Origin: Flavobacteriales bacterium
GTDB lineage: Bacteria; Bacteroidota; Bacteroidia; Flavobacteriales_D; Sanyastnellaceae
Length of the DNA: 64,000 nt
Assembly (NCBI GenBank): GCA_015665315.1
Contig: JADFAK010000001.1
Coordinates: forward strand, 1 to 64,000
Direction: 5' to 3'
Shown: positions 1-8,108 of the stretch, one piece after another
How the letters are laid out: each line of letters begins with the position of its first letter
Numbering within the stretch: the stretch's first letter is position 1
Notes under the pieces: model-generated
Database searches by the model: none
Seen by the model: only the letters and a program-made list of their open reading frames with translations
What the model was told of the DNA's origin: nothing
Made by a program: the position numbers and the translations under genes

Positions 1-364
1 CGGATCCAGACCATACACTTCCTGTGTTGTAGGCGATAAAAACAATTGGATTGTTCTCCCAATCGGGGTGCATACACATGCCCAACATGCCCGGCTCAGA
101 AGAACCACCTCCTGTTACCGAGATATTAAGAACTTCGGTATAGCTTCCTGAAGTAGGATCAATTCGAAGAACTTTTCCCGATCTCATGGTCGCCCAAATA
201 TGATCGTCTGGCCCCCAAAGAATCTCCCAAGGAAGGTTGGCGTCAATTACGAGGTCATACTCGAGTAGTGTAGTATTTCCAACTACCCATTCAGTTTGCG
301 CTGAGCTTTGAAAGCTCGAGGTAAAGGCAAGTGCTAGGGCACAAGCAATAATTTTCCAATTCAT
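1..364 (-). CDS. PQQ-dependent sugar dehydrogenase-like secreted protein (partial, 5' end only)
   Basis: The reading frame starts with ATG at 364 and runs leftwards off the window with no stop, so about 121 N-terminal residues are visible. It begins with a signal peptide (MNWKIIACALALAF... ending SSAQT). The mature part (NLPWEILWGPDDHIWATMRSGKVLRID, then EPGMLGMCMHPDWENNPIVFIAY) matches the first blades of the soluble aldose sugar / glucose-sorbosone dehydrogenase beta-propeller family, in which P-W-x-[IL]-x-[FW]-x-P-D and G-M-x-G-[ML]-x-x-H-P-D-[FW] are hallmark strings. Family members oxidise sugars in the periplasm or outside the cell with PQQ. The catalytic His-Arg and the C-terminus lie outside the window, so activity and secretion route cannot be judged. 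Confidence 0.8.
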   Translation of the reverse strand, partial: MNWKIIACALALAFTSSFQSSAQTEWVVGNTTLLEYDLVIDANLPWEILWGPDDHIWATMRSGKVLRIDPTSGSYTEVLNISVTGGGSSEPGMLGMCMHPDWENNPIVFIAYNTGSVWSGS

Positions 365-481
365 ACGTGCAGGTTTGAGCGCATAAAGATAGTGGAATTC
401 ATTTGCCTTGTGCATAATCAAAAGAAATAGAGAAGAGAAACGGATGGATGTTGGAGTACAAGCTAGAGTAGGGCCGGGGAT

Positions 482-517
482 AAAAAAAACGCCCGAACCA
501 CGAGGGATCGGACGTTT
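482..517 (-). terminator. Rho-independent terminator
   Basis: Read on the minus strand this is a GC-rich hairpin (AACGTCCGA / TCGGGCGTT, one internal mismatch) followed by a run of eight T. It lies about 60 bp past the stop of the T9SS gene at 576-2987 and most likely ends its transcript. Confidence 0.75.
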
Positions 518-575
518 GAGTTTTGGGAGGGATTCAAATAGAAATCCCCGATCATCATGAACTAAGGAAGGTCAC

Positions 576-2987
576 TTAGTCGATTAACAGCGTTTTGGCA
601 CTTAGTTGATCGTCGTGAAGGACCTGCAATGTATATGCTCCGGTAGATAAGTTGTCGACCGAAATGATCTGATTAGCTGCTTGGACCTTGCCCGACTGCA
701 CAACGCGGCCAGTTTGATCCAGGATATTCCAAGTTGCTCCTTGGAAGTCACCTGCGCTCAAGGTGATAAAGTCGGCAGCTGGGTTGGGATAAACAGAAAA
801 GTCATTTGCCGAATGGCTAGAAACATACTCGAATACATCTTTAATGACCGTTACAAAGTTGCTTGATAGATCCAAGCATCCTGTGGCCGATACATCGTTG
901 ATCGAAGTTCCCACAACCGCTGTCAAGTCGCCCCAATGGCTCACACCGTATACATGGCATTCGCCTACTTCGCCCGACTCAAAATCGTTGGAGTTACCAT
1001 CCAAAACGGCCAAGATATTCTCCGAGTCATCAGTTATGATATAGGTGTAGTCTTCCTCTGACTCAGAATCGGACTGAAATGAAATCACATCGGAAGTTCC
1101 ATCTAGAAAAACGGTTACAGAAGTCTCTTGGTCGGCCGTTGCCACTGCGCCACCATCTACTACGTGACGAATTATCGTAATAAAGTTACCCGACAATTCA
1201 CCACAGCCATCGGAGATAGGAGTGTCGAAGATGTTCTCGTCGAGGGCGATAGTCAAGTTACCTGTATAAGCGTATCCGTATACGTAACATGTTCCGGCAG
1301 GCGCATCATTGAAATCGTGGCTAGAGCCAATCGCAATACCCAAAAGATTGCCATCAGGATCGGTGATAACGTAGATATAATCAGAAGTCGCGACAGAAGT
1401 TGAGGCAAACATTACGATGTCTTCACCTTCATCCATGGAACAAAATTCAACTGTATCTTCGTCATCCGTTGTGGCCACCATTCCGCCATCTGCATCTTGC
1501 AAAACTACCGTCGCAGGAGAATCCGACCAGCTAAAGCACTGGTTAGCTGCGTCATTGGCGAAAATATCCTCATTGTTTACCAAAAGAAGCTCATTGGCAT
1601 AACTCAATCCGTAGACCAAATAACTTCCAAGATCCATTCCCGCGAAATCAAAAGAGCCGTTATCGGCAATCGCCAAAAGCTCATTGTCAAGATTTGTTAT
1701 GGCATACGTATAAATCAAATTAGACTCGGAAGTAGTAGAAAATTCGACTGGCTGACCGATACAAGCATAGGTTGTATCCATTCCATTGGCAGCTATCATT
1801 CCACCCTCTGGAGAGTGTGTGATGACCGTTGCCGGAGAATCTGTAATATCGAAGCATCCGTCACTGGCAGGTGTGTCGAACAAGTTCATGCCATTGGACA
1901 AGAGGAAATCTCCCGTGTACGAAATACCGTAGATGCTGCAGGTAGCCTCGGCCATAAAGCCAAAGTTATTGCTATCACCAACGATCACTTCGAGAATGAT
2001 GTTGTTTTCAACGACCACGTACACGTAATTGGCCTCGGCCGTCGAGTTGTTGTCAAAAGTGTAAATCGTCTCGTCGTCTCCAAAGCAAGCATAGGCCAAA
2101 GTAGATCCATCTTCCAAGGTCACATCTCCAGCATCAACGACCGTACGTGTCACTTGAATGAAGTTGTCACTCATATCCCAGCATTCGTCGGTAGGAACAA
2201 CGTCGTCCATGTCGTCGCCAACTTCTAGAGTCAGCATACCATCATAGGAAAGTCCCCAAACACGGCAAACACCAGCAGGTGCATCGTTGAAGTCGTTGGA
2301 ATCACCTGGCAGACCGAGGATTACGTTGTCCTCATCGGTGATAATGTATTGGTAGTTTTCGGTAGATTCTGAAGTGGTGAAGAATGGAACTAGGTCGGCG
2401 TTTTCATCCATGCTGCAGAGCGAAACTGAAGTCGCCTCATCTGTAGTTGAAACCATGCCTCCATCGCATTCAGCTACAACGACATTTGGTCCGCATAGAG
2501 TAGCTTCAGTAACATAAATCCAGTTATCTACGCTTGTTCCCAAACCGTCTAGCGCAATCCAATTGGCAATAAGTGGCGACTCGACGAACCAACCAGTTTG
2601 CCAGATTCCAGCTCCGACTGCCGTAGATGAACGGAAGTGTCCGGTTGTACCCCATTCAACATAGGAAATAATGGCTGCTGAGGACCCATAATTTGGTTCC
2701 GTATAGAGTCCTAATTCACCATCGGCTGCGACGAGGGGAAAACCGTCTACAACAAGGTATTCACCCACTTCAATTAAATAGGATCCACACACAATGTTGA
2801 GATCTGAAATTTGGGAGTAATCGGGAAAGTTGCATAGGTAATAAGTAGAAACGTCAACTGCACCTAGTTGGTCATTGTAGATTTCAACTTGACCCGAACT
2901 GGCGTTGATTTCGGAAATTATTTGAGCGTGACTTGTAATGCTAGCTCCTAATAGCACTGTAAATAATGTGAGTAATTGTTTTTTCAT
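576..2987 (-). CDS. T9SS-sorted secreted protein with an N-terminal lamin-tail-like domain and tandem ~95-residue repeats
   Basis: Secreted surface protein of 803 residues from MKKQLLTLFTVL. An ATG six codons upstream is possible, but the signal peptide fits better from MKKQ and ends at SHAQ. Residues about 20-120 (IISEINASSGQVEIYN...YLVVDGFPLV) resemble the lamin-tail fold found at the front of many Bacteroidota surface proteins. The middle consists of about six degenerate tandem repeats of roughly 95 residues, each containing GGM[IV]...[TS][VS]..C.......F...S......Y.Y[IV][IV]T[DN]...N.[IL]L and ending DC[WF]D[LM]S. The last 70 residues are a type IX sorting domain (VYPNPAADFITLSAG...GRVVQSG...L STGAYTLQV). 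No enzyme motif is visible; adhesion or a structural surface role is a guess. Confidence 0.8.
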   Translation of the reverse strand: MKKQLLTLFTVLLGASITSHAQIISEINASSGQVEIYNDQLGAVDVSTYYLCNFPDYSQISDLNIVCGSYLIEVGEYLVVDGFPLVAADGELGLYTEPNYGSSAAIISYVEWGTTGHFRSSTAVGAGIWQTGWFVESPLIANWIALDGLGTSVDNWIYVTEATLCGPNVVVAECDGGMVSTTDEATSVSLCSMDENADLVPFFTTSESTENYQYIITDEDNVILGLPGDSNDFNDAPAGVCRVWGLSYDGMLTLEVGDDMDDVVPTDECWDMSDNFIQVTRTVVDAGDVTLEDGSTLAYACFGDDETIYTFDNNSTAEANYVYVVVENNIILEVIVGDSNNFGFMAEATCSIYGISYTGDFLLSNGMNLFDTPASDGCFDITDSPATVITHSPEGGMIAANGMDTTYACIGQPVEFSTTSESNLIYTYAITNLDNELLAIADNGSFDFAGMDLGSYLVYGLSYANELLLVNNEDIFANDAANQCFSWSDSPATVVLQDADGGMVATTDDEDTVEFCSMDEGEDIVMFASTSVATSDYIYVITDPDGNLLGIAIGSSHDFNDAPAGTCYVYGYAYTGNLTIALDENIFDTPISDGCGELSGNFITIIRHVVDGGAVATADQETSVTVFLDGTSDVISFQSDSESEEDYTYIITDDSENILAVLDGNSNDFESGEVGECHVYGVSHWGDLTAVVGTSINDVSATGCLDLSSNFVTVIKDVFEYVSSHSANDFSVYPNPAADFITLSAGDFQGATWNILDQTGRVVQSGKVQAANQIISVDNLSTGAYTLQVLHDDQLSAKTLLID

Positions 2988-3029
2988 TCGTACGATTTTG
3001 AACATTAATATGTCGTTTGATTAATATGA

Positions 3030-4487
3030 TTAAGATGCTAAGACAGGCAAAGAAAAGGTAAATTGTGTACCTACATGTAATTTGCTCTTCACCTGAATCA
3101 CTGAGCCATGCAATTCAATGATTTTTCGCGAGATGGCAAGTCCTAATCCAGTGCCATTCTTGGCTTCGTTATCGCTCCCCATATAATACCTATCAAAAAT
3201 AAATGGCAGATCTTTCTCCGCGATGCCTTGTCCGCTATCGGCCACCTTGATTCTCAAATTACTGGGGGTTTCTTGATCAATCTCTATGGTAATGGTATCC
3301 CCTTGTTTACAGAACTTCAGACTGTTGTCAATAAGATTTTGCAATACTCTGTCTATCAGCGCGATATCCGCCTTGGCCAAAGGCAAGTTCTTGGCATATA
3401 TTGTATTCAAACTGATTCCTTTTTCTTGTGCCAACACGCGGTACTTGTCGGCCAAGTCGTGTACTAGCTCTGCTGTATTCAGTGCTTCGAAGTTCGGGGC
3501 GACTGCTCCTGCCTCAAGTTTTGAGAGTTCGAACAGGTCATTGACGAGCTTTTTGAGACGCACTACATTTTTGTTGATGATCCCCAGGTATTCTTGGCGT
3601 TCTTCCTTGGTGATTGTGTCTTCGCGCAAGGTGAGCAGTTCGCAAAACCCCTGAATCGACGAGATAGGAGTGCGCAAGTCGTGGCTGATATTGGCAACAA
3701 GTTCTTGGCGGAGCTTGTCGACTCCTTCGAGTTCTTCGATTTGCTGCTGAATGGTGTCGGCCATCTCATTAAATGTAGAACTTACATCTGCCAGTTCGTC
3801 GTTGGCCACTGGTATTCGGGCCGAGTAGTCGCCGTCTTTGAATTTGGCTATGGAACCTATGATGTTTCTGAGCTGACCGGTAATAAGCCAAATCATCAGG
3901 AGGCCAAACAAGGTAGCAAGGACTAGGATGACTAAAAAGCTCTTACTCGTGAGCTTTAAGATATAGGACCCGAACATCGTATCGGCGACAGAATGGTATT
4001 CCTGACTGGCAAGAACGATGTATACATAACCATTTTCTTGGCCGTTGCGAATCATGCGTGCTGCGGAGAAGATTTTGTATTCACCAGGATTTCGAGGATC
4101 ATCGCCAAGGATTAACTCACCGTTAAAATCAGCAATAAATTGCTGAATAGGGTTGAGGTCCACTTTATCCAACTTGACAACCTTTTTAGGTGCCACATAG
4201 GTGAGGATTTTTCCGGTATCATCGAGCAAATACACCTCCACACTCGGATTGATAACCATCATCGAGTGCATGATATCCTGAACAACCATATCGGTTGAAG
4301 CCGTATCGAGCAATGGTTCGATCATGTGCACCGTAGCCGCAGCGAGGTCTTTATCGAGTTGCTGGGTGACTTCTAGCGAGTGATTTCTAGCGGCGCTGAC
4401 GGAGATGTACAAGTTTATTCCTGAGACAACCAGAAGAACTAGGAAGAACAAAAGGGAGAGTCGGGTAAATAATCTAAATCTAGACAT
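3030..4487 (-). CDS. Membrane sensor histidine kinase (HAMP-HisKA-HATPase)
   Basis: Sensor kinase of a two-component system, 485 residues. TM1 is about residues 9-30; an extracytoplasmic sensor of about 150 residues follows; TM2 is about 183-204 (SFLVILVLATLFGLLMIWLIT). A HAMP linker covers 205-257. The HisKA box has the phospho-acceptor His269 (ANISHDLRTPISSIQG). The HATPase domain shows the N box (NLIDNSLKF), G1 (DSGQGIAEKDLPFIFDRYY) and G2 (GTGLGLAISRKII). All catalytic boxes are intact. The gene follows the response regulator on the same strand with 14 bp between them, so the pair is almost certainly co-transcribed and cognate. The periplasmic domain has no motif I recognise, so the stimulus is unknown. 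Confidence 0.93.
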   Translation of the reverse strand: MSRFRLFTRLSLLFFLVLLVVSGINLYISVSAARNHSLEVTQQLDKDLAAATVHMIEPLLDTASTDMVVQDIMHSMMVINPSVEVYLLDDTGKILTYVAPKKVVKLDKVDLNPIQQFIADFNGELILGDDPRNPGEYKIFSAARMIRNGQENGYVYIVLASQEYHSVADTMFGSYILKLTSKSFLVILVLATLFGLLMIWLITGQLRNIIGSIAKFKDGDYSARIPVANDELADVSSTFNEMADTIQQQIEELEGVDKLRQELVANISHDLRTPISSIQGFCELLTLREDTITKEERQEYLGIINKNVVRLKKLVNDLFELSKLEAGAVAPNFEALNTAELVHDLADKYRVLAQEKGISLNTIYAKNLPLAKADIALIDRVLQNLIDNSLKFCKQGDTITIEIDQETPSNLRIKVADSGQGIAEKDLPFIFDRYYMGSDNEAKNGTGLGLAISRKIIELHGSVIQVKSKLHVGTQFTFSLPVLAS

Positions 4488-4501
4488 AGTTCTGGTAAGG
4501 T

Positions 4502-5200
4502 TTAAAACTCTCTAAAACGGTATCCAACGCCCCATGCGGTGAGAATAAATGTGGGGTCATTGATATCATCTTCCACTTTTCCACGGAGTCGGTTAATATG
4601 ACTGTTCACTGTATGCTCGTAGCCTTCAAAATCATAATTCCACACCTCGTTTAGTAGGTCCATTCTGGAATATGTCCGACCGGGATTTGAAGCTAGTAAC
4701 ACTAGGAGGTCGAATTCTTTGGGGGTTAAAGAGAGGCGCTCACCATTTTTCTTCACACTTCGACGCTCAGGTTCAATGAGTAAGTTGTCAATTTCAATTT
4801 TCCGATCCGTTTGATCATTTGCCGAAGGCTGAGCCAAAACAGAGCGCCTCATAATCGCTTTGACCCGTGCTTCTAACTCGCGAATGGAGAAAGGTTTAGT
4901 CATGTAATCATCGGCCCCTGTTTCCAGACCAACCACTTTATCGATTTCTTCGCTTTTACTGGTTAGCATAAGAATAGGGGTGTGGTTCTTGTCCATCCGC
5001 AATTGGCGACAAACCTCGAATCCGTCCATTTCAGGAAGCATGATGTCCAGAATAATGAAGTCGTAACTTGTATTGGTAGCTTCAAGCAGTCCTTCCTTCC
5101 CGTTGAACACCGGATGCGCCTCAAAGCCCATATCTGCGAGGTGAATTTGAAGGAGCTTCGAGATGTCTTTATCGTCCTCGATGATTAGTACTTTTTTCAT
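4502..5200 (-). CDS. OmpR/PhoB-family response regulator
   Basis: DNA-binding response regulator of 232 residues. The receiver domain has the acidic pair Glu8-Asp9-Asp10, the phospho-acceptor Asp52 (IILDIMLPEMDGF), the switch Thr (MLTSKSEE) and Lys in DDYMTKPF. The C-terminal winged helix (about 130-230) carries the usual OmpR-family strings LTPKEFDLLVLLASNPGRTYSR and VNSHINRLRGKVE, ending GVGYRF. It is the first gene of the pair with the histidine kinase at 3030-4487 and presumably controls envelope or secretion genes, which is inference from family only. Confidence 0.94.
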   Translation of the reverse strand: MKKVLIIEDDKDISKLLQIHLADMGFEAHPVFNGKEGLLEATNTSYDFIILDIMLPEMDGFEVCRQLRMDKNHTPILMLTSKSEEIDKVVGLETGADDYMTKPFSIRELEARVKAIMRRSVLAQPSANDQTDRKIEIDNLLIEPERRSVKKNGERLSLTPKEFDLLVLLASNPGRTYSRMDLLNEVWNYDFEGYEHTVNSHINRLRGKVEDDINDPTFILTAWGVGYRFREF

Positions 5201-5368
5201 GGAATTTTGTTGGCTTAATTACGTGTATGCGAAGTAAGGCGGATATATTCACAAAAGTATATACGGATCATTGCAATCTGTAACAATTGTGGTGGATAAA
5301 TGGAATGGGGAATTTGGGGCAGACTTAGTATCTTCGGACTTCGAATCTTAGAAATAAACAACAATTAT

Positions 5369-7120
5369 ATGAAATCAATCTTTACTTTTTTATTCCTTTC
5401 AGCTTCAGTCGTGGCCTTCGCACAGTATGGCGAGTGGCAATTCGATGCCGATGCTGAAGGTTGGACTACTTCGGGAGCCGGTGTGGTTTTCGAATACACG
5501 AACATTGGCCCAGAGCCAACCGCCTCTATTTGGGGAGTTCCGGAAATGAACACATCTACTCCTGAGGGCTGGATGATGTTGGATGATGATGCGCTTGGAA
5601 ACGGGCTTATTACTGATTCATACCTGACGTCTCCAATTTTGGATTTGAGCGATGCTCCTGCGCAGCTCAGACTTGAATTTGATCAGTATTTTCAAGAGTT
5701 TGAGGTCGGATTTGATACAACTTCGGTTGAAGTGAGTACCGATGGCTTCGTAACATGGATGACTACAACGATCAACGACGACGTAGGTCGATCAAATCGT
5801 CCGAACCCAGAGCACGTGTACATCAACATCACAGATGCGGTTATGGGAGATCCTTCAAACGTTCAGATTCGCTTCCACTACAAGGCCGAGTGGTCTTATG
5901 GATGGCAAATTGACAACATTGAAATCGTAGAGCTTCCAGATTACGATTTGGAGATCTTTGATGCATATACCGACAATATCTTGACTGAATATGAGTACAG
6001 AATCGTTCCGCTCGACCAAAACCAAGAGTTGGAAGTTGGAATGATTATCCGAAATTTTGGTGCGCAGACTTTGACAGGAGTTGAAGGAACAATCGAGGTA
6101 TTGGATCCTAGCAGCAACGCATTGACTTTGGACGTTTCAACTGGAGCCATTGATAGCATTCAATCTTTTGGATTGGATACCATGTGGATCGCAACGGGAC
6201 TTACTCTTTCTGAAATTGGGGAGTATACATTCAACTTTGCGGCATCTGCCGATCAAGAGGATGACCTGATCGCTCAAGGAAATGAGAGCACTACACGTTT
6301 TGTGGATGTAACAGAAAACATCTATGGTCACGTAGCTGATGATGAATTGGACTACGAGGCTACAGGTCGTGAAATCAATGGAGTTTGGAATGACTTTATG
6401 ATGGGGAGCGTTTTCGAAATCGTGTCTGAAACAGATATTCTTAGCGTTGAAGTAAAGCTTGGCGCCGAGACTTCAGTCGGACAAGAAATAGACGTATGGG
6501 TATACGATTGGCTAGGTACTGATGACGATGGATTTGAAATGGTCGACGAAATCACAACTTATACGTGGTCTCATCAGATCACACAAGAAGATTTGGATTC
6601 TGATGATTACATCAACATTGTCATCAATGAGCAAATCACCTTGCAAGCTGGTTCGACTTACTTCGTGGGTATCCACGGTTTTGGTGGAGACGAGGTTGTA
6701 TACGTGAAGAGCCGTTTTGGTGATGGCGATTATTCGACGATTATGTACGGGGATTTCTTCCAAGATGGAAATGATTTCTCTTTCGGTTGGGCCTATGAGC
6801 CTTCAGTGCGAATTCGTACTGGTGATTGGGTAATCAATGTTGAAGAATACAACGAGTTTGGATTTGCCCTCGGACAAAACTACCCGAACCCAGCCACAGG
6901 AATTACCAATATTCCTTACGAGTTGAGCGAGGCTTCGAAAGTATCGATGAGCATTATCGATTTGAGCGGAAGAACAGTTGATCTACTTCTTGAGGCCAAT
7001 CAAGGCCCTGGAATTCATACAGCAACTTACAATGCATCTAGCCTTGAAAGCGGAATCTATTTCTACGAGTTGATCGTGAATGGAGAGCGCATGGTCAAGC
7101 GCATGGAGATTAGCAAATAA
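5369..7120 (+). CDS. T9SS-sorted secreted protein (MAM/jelly-roll-like N-terminus)
   Basis: Secreted protein of 583 residues. The start MKSIFTFLFLSASVVAFAQ is chosen because it gives a clean signal peptide; the open frame extends 23 codons upstream, but that stretch contains a promoter-like TATCTTCG at 5329-5336. Residues about 20-180 (WQFDADAEGWTTSGAG..., SPILDLSDAPAQLRLEFDQYF, VEVSTDG, FHYKAEWSYGWQIDNIEIVE) form the carbohydrate-binding-like beta-sandwich common in Bacteroidota secreted proteins (similar to MAM or choice-of-anchor domains). A CARDB-like region follows. The C-terminal ~85 residues are a type IX sorting domain (LGQNYPNPATGITNIPYEL...VDLLLE...G IHTATYNASSLESGIYFYEL). No catalytic motif was recognised. 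Confidence 0.82.
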   Translation: MKSIFTFLFLSASVVAFAQYGEWQFDADAEGWTTSGAGVVFEYTNIGPEPTASIWGVPEMNTSTPEGWMMLDDDALGNGLITDSYLTSPILDLSDAPAQLRLEFDQYFQEFEVGFDTTSVEVSTDGFVTWMTTTINDDVGRSNRPNPEHVYINITDAVMGDPSNVQIRFHYKAEWSYGWQIDNIEIVELPDYDLEIFDAYTDNILTEYEYRIVPLDQNQELEVGMIIRNFGAQTLTGVEGTIEVLDPSSNALTLDVSTGAIDSIQSFGLDTMWIATGLTLSEIGEYTFNFAASADQEDDLIAQGNESTTRFVDVTENIYGHVADDELDYEATGREINGVWNDFMMGSVFEIVSETDILSVEVKLGAETSVGQEIDVWVYDWLGTDDDGFEMVDEITTYTWSHQITQEDLDSDDYINIVINEQITLQAGSTYFVGIHGFGGDEVVYVKSRFGDGDYSTIMYGDFFQDGNDFSFGWAYEPSVRIRTGDWVINVEEYNEFGFALGQNYPNPATGITNIPYELSEASKVSMSIIDLSGRTVDLLLEANQGPGIHTATYNASSLESGIYFYELIVNGERMVKRMEISK

Positions 7121-7138
7121 TCAAATTGAAAGCATAAG

Positions 7139-7172
7139 AAAGGGCGAGCCGTATTGTACGACTCGCCCTTTT
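7139..7172. terminator. Strong bidirectional terminator between convergent genes
   Basis: Near-perfect hairpin AAAGGGCGAG ... CTCGCCCTTT with a further inner CGTA/TACG stem and a TTG loop, giving T runs on both strands. It sits between the convergent genes ending at 7120 (+) and 7187 (-). Confidence 0.85.
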
Positions 7173-7186
7173 ACTTTGAAAAGTTT

Positions 7187-7987
7187 TTAGAAAATCAACA
7201 CTTTCTGTGATTGAACTTCAAAATTCGATTGCACCACAACTATATAAATCCCCGGCTCTCCAGAAAGATCGAGTTGCATTTGAGGAGCACTGCTTTGTCG
7301 TTGATCGATTAGTTGTCCGTTTAAGTTATATATCATAATTGAGCCTAAAGGCAAATGACTAAGCTGGAGCTGAGAACCTTGAACAATCGCAGTAAAAGCC
7401 TCACGTTCAATTTCACGCACCGAAGTGACTGTCCCTTCGCTGATGGCCAAAACGGCTCCGTCAAAACCATCGCCAGAATTAGCATTGTTGTTGTTGCAAG
7501 CTACCGAAGACGCATAAAACGTAACGCCTCCACTTCCTTCTTCAGGTGCCGTCCAGTCGGCCGTGAATACATTGCTCGGACTGTCTACATGGTGTTCAAT
7601 TATATGTCGGCCATTCACATCTTCTATCTGTACATCAGGACCAGGCATACTAAATGTCCCGGCATTTGAATTGTCACCTAAAAGCACGGTAGATTGAAAC
7701 CCGTATACGCTAGGCGAGCCCGTTCCATGCTCAATGGTGTAGCGAATCTCATAGGTTTGACCAGCTAAGTATTCGGCCACTGCCTCATTAGATCCTTGAT
7801 CAATCAATTCAATGATCAATTCAGGGGCAAATTGATTGTCGTCGTGACAAGTTGCCCCACAGTTGGCATTGGAGCCTGGAGCGCCTGTTCGATCTTTATT
7901 TTGATGTTCCGCAACACCATCATCATATGAAAAGAGGAAAGGAGCTAATAAGATGAATGCGCAGAGAGCTATTTTGTGTGAATTCAT
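7187..7987 (-). CDS. Choice-of-anchor V / Reeler-like secreted protein with T9SS tail
   Basis: Secreted protein of 266 residues. The start MNSHKIALCAFILLAP gives a signal peptide; a GTG 13 codons upstream is possible but less likely. The mature N-terminus has GAPGSNANCGATCHDD (Cys43, Cys47, His48), the opening typical of Bacteroidota choice-of-anchor V proteins. These share the Reeler-type beta-sandwich: YEIRYTIEHGTGSPSVYGFQSTVL and later VFTADWTAPEEGSGGVTFYASSVACNNN are characteristic. The C-terminal ~70 residues are a type IX sorting domain ending in VVVQSNFEVQSQKVLIF. The CxxxCH string resembles, but is not, a CxxCH haem site. Function is unknown; a surface role is inferred. Confidence 0.8.
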   Translation of the reverse strand: MNSHKIALCAFILLAPFLFSYDDGVAEHQNKDRTGAPGSNANCGATCHDDNQFAPELIIELIDQGSNEAVAEYLAGQTYEIRYTIEHGTGSPSVYGFQSTVLLGDNSNAGTFSMPGPDVQIEDVNGRHIIEHHVDSPSNVFTADWTAPEEGSGGVTFYASSVACNNNNANSGDGFDGAVLAISEGTVTSVREIEREAFTAIVQGSQLQLSHLPLGSIMIYNLNGQLIDQRQSSAPQMQLDLSGEPGIYIVVVQSNFEVQSQKVLIF

Positions 7988-8052
7988 GTTGTGTGGTTTG
8001 ATTGAAACAAAATTAGGCCAAAGCACATCGTCAAATCTGCTCCAAAGCCATG

Positions 8053-8084
8053 AAAAAAGCCCAGACCTTGGAAGGTTATGGGCT
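8053..8084 (-). terminator. Rho-independent terminator of the EF-G-like gene
   Basis: On the minus strand the sequence forms AGCCCA-TA-ACCTT / AAGGT-C-TGGGCT followed by TTTTT. It begins 25 bp after the stop of the EF-G-like gene. Confidence 0.8.
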
Positions 8085-8108
8085 CTTAAAATAGATACGT
8101 TTGTACGC

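Noticed and set aside
1497-2228. Long open plus-strand frame (243 codons)
   Set aside because: Antisense to the repeat-rich T9SS gene, no signal peptide or family motif; a by-product of the codon bias of the repeats.
7187-7987. c-type cytochrome
   Set aside because: The CGATCH string is CxxxCH, not CxxCH, and the fold context is choice-of-anchor V.
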